Part shown: in pieces, positions 49,393 through 57,990 of the stretch
Layout of the letters: each line of letters starts with the position of its first letter
How positions within the stretch are numbered: position 1 is the first letter of the stretch
DNA from: Oerskovia sp042887685
GTDB taxonomy: Bacteria > Actinomycetota > Actinomycetes > Actinomycetales > Cellulomonadaceae
Direction of reading: 5' to 3'
NCBI RefSeq assembly: GCF_042887685.1
Contig: NZ_JBHVOS010000009.1
Location: 81,357-145,356 of the forward strand
Length of the DNA stretch: 64,000 bases
Made by a program: the position numbers and the translations under genes
Notes under the pieces: generated by a model
What the model saw: only the letters and a program-made list of their open reading frames with translations
The model's database searches: none
What the model was told of the DNA's origin: nothing

Positions 49393-49941
49393 ATGAACAA
49401 GGCGAAGCAGGCCGGGGCGGACAGGGTCCGCCGGGTCGTGGAACCGGTCGTACAGGACGCGGACCTGTACCTGGAGGACGTGACCGTCACCCTGGCCGGA
49501 AGCCGCTCGGTCGTCCGCATCACGCTGGACCTCCCCGAGGACGCCCTGGGCAACCTCGGCCTGGACCGTGTCGCCGAGGTCTCGCGCGACATCAACACCG
49601 CGCTCGACGCGTCGAACGCCTTCCCCGGCGCCTACACGCTCGAGATCTCGACCCCCGGAACCTCTCGCCCGCTGACCGAGCTGCGCCACTTCAAGCGTGC
49701 CCGCGGACGCGTCGTGCGCCTCACGCTGCATGACGGCGGGACCGTCGAGGGGCGTCTGCAGGACGTCGAGGACGGGAACCTGCTGCTCACCGACGCCCCC
49801 GTGGAGTCCGTCGCGCTCGACGACGTGGTCCGCGGGGCGGTCCAGGTCGAGCTCAAGCGTGCCCTCGAGGTGGACCTCGGCCCGGAGATGGCTGTTGACG
49901 CGAACCCCGGGGCCGACGCCCCGCACGACGAGGAGGTCTGA
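49393..49941 (+). CDS. rimP: Ribosome maturation factor RimP
   Basis: Assists 30S assembly. The 182-residue product has two domains: an N-terminal alpha-beta domain (VVQDADLYLEDVTVTLAG, LEISTPGTSRPLTELRHFKR) and a C-terminal Sm-like barrel (RVVRLTLHDGGTVEGRL). An acidic tail ends it. ATG 49393 with GGGAG upstream; the in-frame GTG at 49354 is less likely. Three bases before nusA. Confidence 0.94.
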   Translation: MNKAKQAGADRVRRVVEPVVQDADLYLEDVTVTLAGSRSVVRITLDLPEDALGNLGLDRVAEVSRDINTALDASNAFPGAYTLEISTPGTSRPLTELRHFKRARGRVVRLTLHDGGTVEGRLQDVEDGNLLLTDAPVESVALDDVVRGAVQVELKRALEVDLGPEMAVDANPGADAPHDEEV

Positions 49942-49944
49942 TCG

Positions 49945-51051
49945 ATGGACATCGACATGAGCGCGCTGCGCCTGCTGGAGCGCGAGAAGGACATCAGCCT
50001 CGACATCCTGGTGGCGGCGATCGAGCAGGCGCTGCTCTCCGCCTACCACCGGACCCCCGACGCCTACGCGCGGGCACGGGTCGAGCTCGAGCGCCGCACG
50101 GGCCACGTCACGGTCTGGGCCCGCGAGGAGCTCCCGGCCGAGGAGGACGAGGAGCCCGAGCTCGACGAGGACGGCCAGCCGGTCCGGCGCTACCAGGCGC
50201 CCGTGTTCGGGCCCGAGTTCGACCACACGCCCAAGGACTTCGGCCGCATCGCGACCGCGACGGCGCGCCAGGTCATCGTGCAGCGGCTGCGCGACGCCGA
50301 GGACGACCAGATCCTCGGCACGTTCCGCGGCAAGGAGGGCGAGGTCCTGGCGGGCGTCATCCAGCAGGGCAACGACCCGCGCATGGTCCTCGTGGACGTG
50401 GGCGGCACCGAGGCGCTCCTGCCGCCGCACGAGCAGGTCCCGACCGAGGACTACGTGCACGGCGAGCGCCTGCGCGCCTACGTCCTGGACGTGGCGCGCG
50501 GCATGAAGGGCCCCCAGATCACGCTCAGCCGGACGCACCCCAACCTCGTGCGCAAGCTGTTCGAGCTCGAGGTGCCCGAGGTCGCGGACGGGTCGGTCGA
50601 GATCATGGCGATCGCCCGCGAGGCCGGGCACCGTTCGAAGGTCGCGGTGCGCTCGCGCGTCGCGGGGCTCAACGCCAAGGGTGCGTGCATCGGCCCCATG
50701 GGCGCACGCGTCCGCGCTGTCATGGCCGAGCTCCACGGCGAGAAGATCGACATCGTCGACTTCAGCGACGACCCTGCCGCGTTCGTGGCCAGCGCACTGT
50801 CACCGGCGCGTGTGACGTCAGTCACCGTCGTGGACGCCGAGGCTCGCGCCGCTCGCGTCGTCGTGCCGGACTTCCAGCTCTCCCTCGCGATCGGCAAGGA
50901 AGGGCAGAACGCCCGGCTCGCCGCGAAGCTCACGGGGTGGCGCATCGACATCCGCTCGGACGAGGCGGACCACGCCGGAGCGACGAGCGCTCGCGCCGCG
51001 CAGGCCCCGGGCGAGGGGGAGGAGTCGGGCACCGGTGACGGAAACGGGTAA
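49945..51051 (+). CDS. nusA: Transcription termination/antitermination factor NusA
   Basis: Binds RNA polymerase and modulates pausing, termination and rRNA antitermination. The 368-residue product has the N-terminal polymerase-binding domain, an S1 domain (about 120-195, EVLAGVIQQGNDPRMVLVDVGG) and two KH domains (GHRSKVAVRSRVAGLNAKGA, SLAIGKEGQNARLAAKLTGW). Like other actinobacterial NusA it lacks the C-terminal repeats of the E. coli protein. The N-terminal domain has an acidic insertion around residues 55-75. Confidence 0.96.
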   Translation: MDIDMSALRLLEREKDISLDILVAAIEQALLSAYHRTPDAYARARVELERRTGHVTVWAREELPAEEDEEPELDEDGQPVRRYQAPVFGPEFDHTPKDFGRIATATARQVIVQRLRDAEDDQILGTFRGKEGEVLAGVIQQGNDPRMVLVDVGGTEALLPPHEQVPTEDYVHGERLRAYVLDVARGMKGPQITLSRTHPNLVRKLFELEVPEVADGSVEIMAIAREAGHRSKVAVRSRVAGLNAKGACIGPMGARVRAVMAELHGEKIDIVDFSDDPAAFVASALSPARVTSVTVVDAEARAARVVVPDFQLSLAIGKEGQNARLAAKLTGWRIDIRSDEADHAGATSARAAQAPGEGEESGTGDGNG

Positions 51052-51057
51052 CACCAG

Positions 51058-51396
51058 GTGAGCGGGCGCGCTAGACTGTCCTTGACTGGGCCACGGGTCC
51101 GGACACCGTCACACGACCCTTCAGGCGCTCGCGCGCCCGTTCGAACGTGCGTCGGTTGCCGGGAGCGTGACCTGCGGTCTGTTCTTCTCCGCCTCGTGGT
51201 GGACCAGCCCGACGTCCCGGAGCCTCGGCTCGTCGTCGACGTCGGCCGGTCGCTCCCGGGGCGAGGCGCCTGGCTCCACGATGCTCGGCGTTGCCTCGAG
51301 CTGGCCGAGCGTCGACGAGCCTTCCCCCGGGCCCTGCGTCTCGCAGGTCCCGTGGACCTCGCCGAGGCCCGAGCCCATCTCGAGCGGGAAGGCTGA
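51058..51396 (+). CDS. ylxR: YlxR-family RNA-binding protein
   Basis: Small nucleic-acid-binding protein between nusA and infB in most Gram-positives; linked to RNase P and to regulation in Bacillus. The 112-residue form has the conserved RTCVGCRERD (Cys31, Cys34) and GRGAWLHDARRCLELA. GTG 51058 lies six bases after nusA. A TAGACT at 51072-51077 inside the 5' end could be an internal promoter, with a TTG at 51082 as a leaderless start, so the first residues are uncertain. Confidence 0.85.
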   Translation: MSGRARLSLTGPRVRTPSHDPSGARAPVRTCVGCRERDLRSVLLRLVVDQPDVPEPRLVVDVGRSLPGRGAWLHDARRCLELAERRRAFPRALRLAGPVDLAEARAHLEREG

Positions 51397-51617
51397 CCCG
51401 TCGTCAGTCATCGCCAGTCATCGTCAGTCGGCGGTCCCGGTCGGCGGCGCACCACGCGCCGCGACGGCCGAACCGCGCCAGTACCGCACGAACACCGCAC
51501 GAATCGTCGACAAGGAAGCGGGTTAGAAGCCGATGGGCACCCGATGAGTACCCAGCGATGAGCACCCAGCACTAAAGACGGTCCTCCCTGTTTCGGGTGG
51601 GCCGAGACAGGAGAGTT

Positions 51618-54545
51618 GTGGCAAAGGTCCGCGTCTACGAGCTCGCTAAGGAGCTCGGGGTGGAGAGCAAGACCATCATGACCAAGCTGACGGAACTCGG
51701 TGAGTTCGTCCGCTCGGCATCCTCGACCATCGAACCGCCGGTCGTCCGCAAGCTGCGCGACACCTTCCCGGCCGGTGGCACGGAGAGCGCAAGCGCTCCC
51801 GCCAAGCCCGCGCCGGCACGTCCGGCAGCCCCCAAGCCTGCACCCGCAGCAGAGGCCGCCCCGGCGCCCGCTGCTCCGGCCCCGGCCGCCCCCGCGGCCC
51901 CGGCACCCGCAGCGCCCAAGGCCCCCGCACCGGCCCCCGCCAAGGAGGCCGCGGCGAGCCCTGCGTTCGTCGAGCCCGCCGCCGAGGCCAAGAAGCCCGC
52001 AGCACCGGCGCCCGCGCCGGCCGCCGAGCGCAAGCCCTCGGCATCGCCCAAGCCGGCCGGTGGCGGCAACGCCCCCGCGCCCGGCCCGCGCCCCGCAGCA
52101 GCCCGCCCCGGCGGGTCCGCTGGTGGCGCACGTCCCGGCGCCCCGCGCCCGGGCAACAACCCGTTCGCCTCGAGCCAGGGCATGCCGCGTTCCGGCTCCC
52201 CGCGCCCGGGCAACAACCCGTTCGCCTCGAGCCAGGGCATGCCCCGGCCCGGTGCGCGTCCGGAGCGTGCCGCGGACCCCGCGGCCAACGCGAACCCCGC
52301 AGCAGGCAGCACGGAGCGCACCGGCGGACCCCGTCCCGGTGGTCCTCGTCCCGCGCCGCGTCCTGGTGGCCCCCGCCCCAACCCGGGCATGATGCCCGGC
52401 CGTACCTCGATCGGTCGCCCCGGTGACCGTCCTGCTCCCGGCGGTCGTCCGGGTGGCGGCGCAGGTGGGGCCGGCGGCGGTCGCGGCGGCTTCGCCGGTC
52501 GTCCCGGTGGCGCCGGCGGTGGCCCCGGTGGCGGTGGCGCTCCCGGTGGTGGCGGCGGCTTCGCCGGTCGCCCCGGTGGTGGCGGTCGTGGTGGTGCCGG
52601 TCGCGGCAGCACGCAGGGCGCGTTCGGTCGCGCAGGAGGGCGCCCCGTCCGTGGGCGCAAGTCGAAGCGGGCGAAGCGCCAGGAGTTCGAGCAGATGCAG
52701 GCCCCCTCGCTGGGCGGCGTGCAGGTTCCCCGTGGGAACGGCTCGACCGTGGTGCGCCTGCGTCACGGCTCCTCGCTCAACGACTTCGCCGACAAGATCG
52801 ACGCGAACCCCGCGAGCCTCGTGACGGTGCTGTTCCACCTCGGTGAGATGGCGACCGCCACGCAGTCCCTCGACGAGGACACGTTCGGCTCGCTCGCGGC
52901 AGAGCTCGGCTACGTCATCGAGATGGTCTCGGCGGAGGAAGAGGACCGCGAGCTCCTCGGCGCCTTCGACATCGACCTCGATGCCGAGCTCGAGGGCGAG
53001 AGCGACGACGAGCTCCAGGCTCGTCCGCCCGTCGTCACGGTCATGGGCCACGTCGACCACGGTAAGACGCGACTCCTCGACGCGATCCGTCAGACCGACG
53101 TCATCTCGGGCGAGGCCGGCGGTATCACGCAGCACATCGGTGCCTACCAGGTCCGTCACGAGCACGAGGGCGTCGAGCGCCCCATCACGTTCATCGACAC
53201 CCCGGGTCACGAGGCGTTCACCGCCATGCGTGCCCGTGGTGCGCAGGTCACCGACATCGCGATCCTCGTGGTCGCGGCCGACGACGGCGTCATGCCGCAG
53301 ACGGTCGAGGCGCTGAACCACGCGCAGTCGGCCGGCGTGCCGATCGTCGTCGCGGTGAACAAGGTGGACAAGGAGTCGGCGAACCCGGCCAAGATCCGCC
53401 AGCAGCTCACCGAGTACAACCTGGTGGCCGAGGAGTACGGCGGCGACACCATGTTCGTCGACGTGTCCGCGAAGCAGAACATGGGCATCGACGCGCTGCT
53501 CGAGGCCGTCCTCCTCACGGCGGACGCCTCGCTCGACCTGCGCGCCAACCCGGACAAGGACGCACGAGGCGTCGCCATCGAGGCGAACCTCGACAAGGGC
53601 CGCGGCGCCGTCGCGACCGTCCTGGTCCAGTCCGGCACGCTCCACGTCGGGGACGCGATCGTCGCGGGCACCGCCCACGGCCGTGTCCGTGCGATGTTCG
53701 ACGAGCACGGCAACAACGTCACCGAGGCGGGCCCCGCCCGTCCGGTCATGGTGCTCGGGCTCGCGTCCGTGCCCAGCGCCGGTGACACGTTCCTCGTGGC
53801 ACCCGACGAGCGCACCGCCCGTCAGATCGCCGAGAAGCGAGAGGCCGCCGAGCGTGCAGCCCTCCTGGCCAAGCGCCGCAAGCGCGTCAGCCTCGAGGAC
53901 TTCGCCCAGGCGCTCGAGCAGGGCAAGGTCGAGACCCTCAACCTGGTCCTCAAGGGCGACGTGTCCGGTGCCGTCGAGGCACTCGAGGACGCACTCCTGC
54001 AGATCGACGTCGGCGACGAGGTCCAGCTGCGCATCATCCACCGCGGCGTCGGTGCGATCACCCAGAACGACGTCAACCTGGCGACCGTGGACAACGCGAT
54101 CATCATCGGGTTCAACGTCAAGTACGGCGAGCGCGTCGAGGCACTGGCGGAGCGCGAGGGCGTCGACGTCCGGTTCTACTCGATCATCTACCAGGCGATC
54201 GACGACGTCGAGGCAGCGCTCAAGGGAATGCTCAAGCCCGAGTACGAAGAGGCGCAGCTCGGCACCGCCGAGATCCGCGAGGTCTTCCGTTCCTCCAAGT
54301 TCGGGAACATCGCCGGTTCGATCGTCCGCTCGGGCGAGATCCGACGGAACTCCAAGGCCCGTGTCCTGCGTGGGGGAGCCGTCGTCGGCGACAACCTCAC
54401 CGTCGAGTCGCTCAAGCGGTTCAAGGACGACGCCACGGAGGTCCGCGAGGGCTTCGAGTGCGGTATCGGCCTCGGGTCGTTCAACGACCTGCAGATCGGT
54501 GACACGATCGAGACGTTCGAGATGCGGGAGAAGCCGCGTAGCTGA
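51618..54545 (+). CDS. infB: Translation initiation factor IF-2
   Basis: GTPase that brings initiator tRNA to the 30S subunit. The 975-residue product has a small N-terminal domain (AKVRVYELAKELGVESKTIM), then about 280 residues rich in Pro, Ala and Gly. The GTPase core begins with VMGHVDHGKTRLLDAI, then DTPGHEAFTAMRARGAQVTD and NKVDKE. Domain II, III and the C-terminal tRNA-binding domain follow (SIIYQAIDDVEAALKGML). GTG 51618 follows AGGAG; GTG 51597 is less likely. The 221-base spacer after ylxR holds short GATGAGCACCCAGC-like direct repeats near 51533-51572. Confidence 0.97.
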   Translation: MAKVRVYELAKELGVESKTIMTKLTELGEFVRSASSTIEPPVVRKLRDTFPAGGTESASAPAKPAPARPAAPKPAPAAEAAPAPAAPAPAAPAAPAPAAPKAPAPAPAKEAAASPAFVEPAAEAKKPAAPAPAPAAERKPSASPKPAGGGNAPAPGPRPAAARPGGSAGGARPGAPRPGNNPFASSQGMPRSGSPRPGNNPFASSQGMPRPGARPERAADPAANANPAAGSTERTGGPRPGGPRPAPRPGGPRPNPGMMPGRTSIGRPGDRPAPGGRPGGGAGGAGGGRGGFAGRPGGAGGGPGGGGAPGGGGGFAGRPGGGGRGGAGRGSTQGAFGRAGGRPVRGRKSKRAKRQEFEQMQAPSLGGVQVPRGNGSTVVRLRHGSSLNDFADKIDANPASLVTVLFHLGEMATATQSLDEDTFGSLAAELGYVIEMVSAEEEDRELLGAFDIDLDAELEGESDDELQARPPVVTVMGHVDHGKTRLLDAIRQTDVISGEAGGITQHIGAYQVRHEHEGVERPITFIDTPGHEAFTAMRARGAQVTDIAILVVAADDGVMPQTVEALNHAQSAGVPIVVAVNKVDKESANPAKIRQQLTEYNLVAEEYGGDTMFVDVSAKQNMGIDALLEAVLLTADASLDLRANPDKDARGVAIEANLDKGRGAVATVLVQSGTLHVGDAIVAGTAHGRVRAMFDEHGNNVTEAGPARPVMVLGLASVPSAGDTFLVAPDERTARQIAEKREAAERAALLAKRRKRVSLEDFAQALEQGKVETLNLVLKGDVSGAVEALEDALLQIDVGDEVQLRIIHRGVGAITQNDVNLATVDNAIIIGFNVKYGERVEALAEREGVDVRFYSIIYQAIDDVEAALKGMLKPEYEEAQLGTAEIREVFRSSKFGNIAGSIVRSGEIRRNSKARVLRGGAVVGDNLTVESLKRFKDDATEVREGFECGIGLGSFNDLQIGDTIETFEMREKPRS
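52141..52250 (+). repeat. 57-bp duplication in the IF-2 linker
   Basis: 52141-52197 and 52198-52250 are near-identical and encode two copies of a unit containing RPGNNPFASSQGMPR. Confidence 0.88.
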
Positions 54546-54568
54546 CGTACCTCTCCGCTGACGCCTAC

Positions 54569-54642
54569 CCGTGAGGTGTGGTGGGTCTACCGCGGGCCTG
54601 ACGGCCCGTGCCAGACCCACCACGACCCGCCACACCTCACGG
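54569..54642 (+). terminator. Large structured element between infB and rbfA
   Basis: Nested stems. Outer: CCGTGAGGTG at 54569 with CACCTCACGG ending at 54642. Middle: TGGTGGGTCT (54579-54588) with AGACCCACCA (54613-54622). Inner: CGGGCC (54593-54598) with GGCCCG (54603-54608). A 10-base bulge lies on the 3' side. Probably the infB terminator, though much more elaborate than others in the window. Confidence 0.6.
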
Positions 54643-54739
54643 TCCGGCGTCGGCGGAGCTGTTCGTTCACGCACGTCGCCCGAAGGGGCTCACCGTGGGC
54701 TGAGACCCCGGGGGCTCACCCTGATGAAAGGACTGGACC

Positions 54740-55216
54740 ATGGTCGACAAGCCCAGGGCTCGGAAGCTCGCTGACCGCATCAAGGTCATCGTGGCGCAGA
54801 TGCTCGACACCCGGATCAAGGACCCTCGCCTCGGGTTCGTGACCATCACCGACGTGCGCGTGACCGGTGACCTGCAGAACGCCTCGGTGTTCTACACGGT
54901 CTACGGCAACGACGAGGAGCGGGCAGGGACCGCCGCTGCGCTCGAGAGCGCCAAGGGGATCATCCGCTCCGAGGTCGGCAAGCAGACCGGCATCCGGCTC
55001 ACGCCGACGCTCGAGTTCCACCTCGACTCGGTGCCGGACACCGCGGCTCACCTCGACGTCGCCCTCCACGAGGCGGCACGTCGCGACGCCGAGCTCGCCG
55101 CGCTGCGCGAGAAGGCCACGTACGCCGGCGACGCCGACCCGTACAAGAAGCCCTCCGCGGACGACGCGACCGAGACCGACGGGTCAACGGACTCCGACGA
55201 GGTCGCGCCCGCCTGA
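54740..55216 (+). CDS. rbfA: Ribosome-binding factor A
   Basis: KH-fold factor for late 30S maturation and cold adaptation. The 158-residue product has RARKLADRIKVIVAQMLDTR, FVTITDVRVTGDLQNASVFY and PTLEFHLDSVPDTAAHLD. It ends in an acidic/polar tail of about 30 residues. ATG 54740 with AAAGGA upstream. In many genomes truB follows nearby; here an exporter/TetR pair intervenes. Confidence 0.96.
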   Translation: MVDKPRARKLADRIKVIVAQMLDTRIKDPRLGFVTITDVRVTGDLQNASVFYTVYGNDEERAGTAAALESAKGIIRSEVGKQTGIRLTPTLEFHLDSVPDTAAHLDVALHEAARRDAELAALREKATYAGDADPYKKPSADDATETDGSTDSDEVAPA

Positions 55217-55261
55217 CCACGGTGCCCGGGCGACCGGGCGCAGTCGTGGCCCGTGAAGCAA

Positions 55262-55297
55262 GGAACGGCCGGTCCCCCCGAGGGGACCGGCCGTTCC
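55262..55297 (+). terminator. Terminator after rbfA
   Basis: Perfect 16-bp stem (55262-55277 with 55282-55297) with a 4-base loop. Confidence 0.88.
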
Positions 55298-55314
55298 GCT
55301 GTGCGGACCGGGCG

Positions 55315-55500
55315 GACCCGGACCCGGCGCTCGCCGGACCCCGGACCCGGCGCTCGATGGGCCCCGGACCGGGCACTCGCCTGACCCGGACCGGGCACTC
55401 GCCTGACCCGGACCCGGCTCCCCGGACCCCGGACCCGGCGTTCGCCGGCCCCGGCCCCAGCCCCCGGACCCGGCGTTCGCCGGCCCCGGCCCCAGCCCGG
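55315..55500. repeat. GC-rich imperfect repeat array
   Basis: About 185 bases made of variants of CCCGGACCCGGCGTTCGCC. Clear tandem pairs: 22-bp units at 55363 and 55385; 35-bp-period units at 55427 and 55462. No coding potential that I trust. Confidence 0.8.
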
Positions 55501-55503
55501 CCG

Positions 55504-55609
55504 GGACCGCTGCCCCGGGGCTGGGCAGCGGTCCGCCGTGGTACCACGGCGTCGAGTGTGCAGTTCCGGTCGTCGTCGGGCGCCTGGGACGACCCGAACT
55601 GCACACTCG
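55504..55609. repeat. Three consecutive palindromes
   Basis: (1) 12-bp stem 55504-55515 with 55523-55534. (2) Perfect 16-base palindrome GCCGTGGTACCACGGC at 55535-55550. (3) 22-bp inverted repeat with one mismatch, 55553-55574 with 55588-55609, arms containing GAGTGTGCAGTTC and GAACTGCACACTC. They lie before the 3' end of the minus-strand exporter gene and may be its terminator plus a REP-like element. 55610-55674 holds nothing else evident. Confidence 0.75.
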
Positions 55610-55674
55610 GCGGGGTGGCTCCGGCCCGCCCACCGGACCACCGTGCCACCGGGACGTCGCGGCCCGGCCGTGCG

Positions 55675-57204
55675 CTACGCCGTCGGGCGGGTGGTGCGGC
55701 GGGGGAGGAACGTCGCCGCGACCGCACCCAGCGCGACGCTCGCCGCGCCGACCCAGAGCGCTGCCGGCAGGCCCCGCGTGAACAGCTCCGGGGTCAGCGC
55801 CCCGCCGGCGGCCTGGAAGACCGCGACCAGGACCGCGACGCCCAGGGCCACGCCCACCTCGCGCAGGGTCGAGTTGGTCGAGCTCGCGGTCGCGTTGTCG
55901 GACTCGTCCATGTCGACCAGGACGGCCGTCGCGCTCGGTGCGAACGTCAGGCCCATGCCGACGCCCGCGAGCACGAACGCGGGGACGAGCTCGGCGTACG
56001 TCGCACCCGACGACACGAGTGCGAGCCAGGCGAGCGCGAGGGTCTGGAAGGTCAGGCCGGTCACGAGCAGCGTGCGGATGCCCAGGCGCGGCGCGAGCAC
56101 GCCCGCGAGCGGTGCCACGAGCATGGGGGCCGCGGTCCAGGGGAGCGTGCGGACCCCTGCCTCGAGCGGGGAGAGGCCCTCGGCGATCTGGAAGTACTGG
56201 ATGAGCAGGAAGACCGCGCCGAACATGCCGAGCGAGAACGCGAAGCCGGACACGTTCGCGACCGCGAAGCTGCGCGATCGGAACAGGCGCAGGGGGACCA
56301 GCGGTGAGCCGCCGAGCCGGGCGAGGCGCTGCTCCCACGTGACGAACGCCGCGAGCAGCAGCACGGAACCGACGAGCAGCGAGAGCACGACCGCGGACGT
56401 CCACCCGTCCTCGTTGCCGCGGACGATGCCCCAGACCCCCGCGAAGACCCCGGTCCCGGCGAGCGCGAGCCCGAGGAGGTCGATCGGTCCGCGGCGGCCG
56501 AACGACTCGCGCAGCGCGACGAACACGAGCGGGACCGCGACGAGCGCGACCGGCACGTTGATCCAGAAGATCGCCTCCCAGCTCATGCCCTCGACGACCG
56601 CGCCGCCCACGAGCGGCCCGAGCGCGACGCCCAGACCCGAGACGCCGCCCCAGATCCCGATCGCGAGCGCACGGCGGGCCCGGGGGACGGCGTCGGCGAT
56701 GAGCGCGAGGGAGAGCGGCATGATCGCGGCGGCGCCGGCGCCCTGGACGGCGCGGGCCGCGATGAGCGCGGAGGGGGTGTCGGCCAGCGCGCACGCGACC
56801 GACGCGAGCGTGAAGACCGCGATGCCGACGACGAAGACGCGTCGCCGCCCGAACCGATCGCCGAGAGAGGCAGCGACGAGCATGAGGGTCGCGAAGGCGA
56901 GCGTGTAGGCGTTGACGAACCACTGGAGCTGCTCGACGCTCGGCCGCAGCGCGCGCGCGATGACGGGCAGGGCGCCGGTGACGACGAGGTTGTCGAGCGT
57001 GGCCATGAACATGGGCAGCGAGGCTGCGACCAGGACCAGTGCGAGGGGCCGACGGCGTCGCGCCCCGGGGGAGCGCACGTCGTCGATCGCGGTGGTGAGG
57101 TCCGCGGGGAGGCCAGCTCCGGCGTCCGAGGGGGAGTCGGGGGCCGGGGCGGTGTCGGCGGTGTCGACGGTGGGTGGCTGGTCGGGTGGGGCGGTCGTGG
57201 ACAT
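55675..57204 (-). CDS. MFS drug exporter, DHA2 (EmrB/QacA-like) family
   Basis: Membrane efflux protein of 509 residues with about 14 hydrophobic segments. Shows ATLDNLVVTGALPVIARAL in the first membrane segment, ASLGDRFGRRRVFVVG in the first loop and ARAVQGAGAAAIMPLSLALI. The N-terminal 60 residues are acidic and Pro/Ala-rich. ATG 57204 is preceded by GAGGAG; an upstream in-frame start at 57264 would run across the promoter. Divergent from a TetR gene with a shared operator, so probably induced by its own substrate, which is unknown. Confidence 0.9.
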   Translation of the reverse strand: MSTTAPPDQPPTVDTADTAPAPDSPSDAGAGLPADLTTAIDDVRSPGARRRRPLALVLVAASLPMFMATLDNLVVTGALPVIARALRPSVEQLQWFVNAYTLAFATLMLVAASLGDRFGRRRVFVVGIAVFTLASVACALADTPSALIAARAVQGAGAAAIMPLSLALIADAVPRARRALAIGIWGGVSGLGVALGPLVGGAVVEGMSWEAIFWINVPVALVAVPLVFVALRESFGRRGPIDLLGLALAGTGVFAGVWGIVRGNEDGWTSAVVLSLLVGSVLLLAAFVTWEQRLARLGGSPLVPLRLFRSRSFAVANVSGFAFSLGMFGAVFLLIQYFQIAEGLSPLEAGVRTLPWTAAPMLVAPLAGVLAPRLGIRTLLVTGLTFQTLALAWLALVSSGATYAELVPAFVLAGVGMGLTFAPSATAVLVDMDESDNATASSTNSTLREVGVALGVAVLVAVFQAAGGALTPELFTRGLPAALWVGAASVALGAVAATFLPRRTTRPTA

Positions 57205-57250
57205 AAGGACTCCTCGATCAGGTAAGCATCGGATGATTACTACGATTCCG

Positions 57251-57280
57251 ACGCTAGTTATCAACTGATAACCTTGTCAA
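57251..57280 (-). promoter_or_regulatory. Exporter promoter with embedded TetR operator
   Basis: On the minus strand: TTGACA (57280-57275), 18-base spacer, TAGCGT (57256-57251). The spacer contains GTTATCA-N2-TGATAAC (57257-57272), a 16-base palindrome with 7-base arms. On the + strand the same palindrome supplies a GATAAC -10-like element nine bases before the TetR ATG. Repressor binding would block both promoters. Confidence 0.7.
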
Positions 57281-57281
57281 C

Positions 57282-57944
57282 ATGGAGAGCGCCACGAGTT
57301 CCGAGCGGGCCCCGTCCGTCGAGGCGGGGGAGCCGACGCGCCGCATGTCGCGCGACGAGCGCCGCGAGCAGATCCTCGACGCGGCGACCGCGGTGTTCGC
57401 CGCGGGTGGCTACGCCGGGACCAGCACCGACCAGGTCGCCCGCGCCGCAGGAGTCTCCCAGCCCTACGTCGTGCGCATGTTCGGCACCAAGCACGAGCTC
57501 TTCGCCGAGGTGTTCGACCGCATCGGACGACGCATCGTCGGGGCCTTCTCCGAGGTGCCCCGAGGCCCTGAGGCGGCGGCCGAGCTCGGCGCGGCCTACG
57601 TCCGCCTGCTGGGTGACCGCAACCTCCTGCTCGTCCTGATGCACGGCTTCGCGGCCGGGGCGGACCCGGTCTTCGGGGCACGCTCGCGCGAGATCTTCGT
57701 CCAGATCTTCGAGATCTACCAGGACCGCACGGGCGGCACGCTCGAGCAGGCGCGGGACTTCCTCGCCCAGGGCATGCTGCTCAACACCCTCCTCGCGATC
57801 GGTGCCCCCGAGCACTTCGGCGACGACCCGCGCCTGGGCGAGCTCATGCTCTGCGCGTTCGGCGACGCGCTGCCCGCGGTCGACCCGGCCACCCAGGGCG
57901 GACCAGGCGCGGCCACGCCGCGGTCCGAGCCCTCCCGGCGCTGA
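57282..57944 (+). CDS. TetR-family transcriptional regulator
   Basis: Probable repressor of the divergent exporter and of itself. The 220-residue product has a helix-turn-helix at about residues 24-70 (RDERREQILDAATAVFAAGG, TDQVARAAGVSQPYVVRMFG) and a helical ligand-binding domain. ATG 57282 is one base from the exporter -35 element. Ligand unknown. The truB gene follows after 46 bases. Confidence 0.92.
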   Translation: MESATSSERAPSVEAGEPTRRMSRDERREQILDAATAVFAAGGYAGTSTDQVARAAGVSQPYVVRMFGTKHELFAEVFDRIGRRIVGAFSEVPRGPEAAAELGAAYVRLLGDRNLLLVLMHGFAAGADPVFGARSREIFVQIFEIYQDRTGGTLEQARDFLAQGMLLNTLLAIGAPEHFGDDPRLGELMLCAFGDALPAVDPATQGGPGAATPRSEPSRR

Positions 57945-57990
57945 CCCGTCCGCGCCACCCACCTTCCCGACCCCGAGCACGAGGACCACG

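Noticed and set aside
49279..50736. Upstream extension of the DUF4439 lipoprotein to 854 residues
   Set aside because: The extension is antisense to rimP and nusA and lacks any signal; the lipobox fits a start at 49278.
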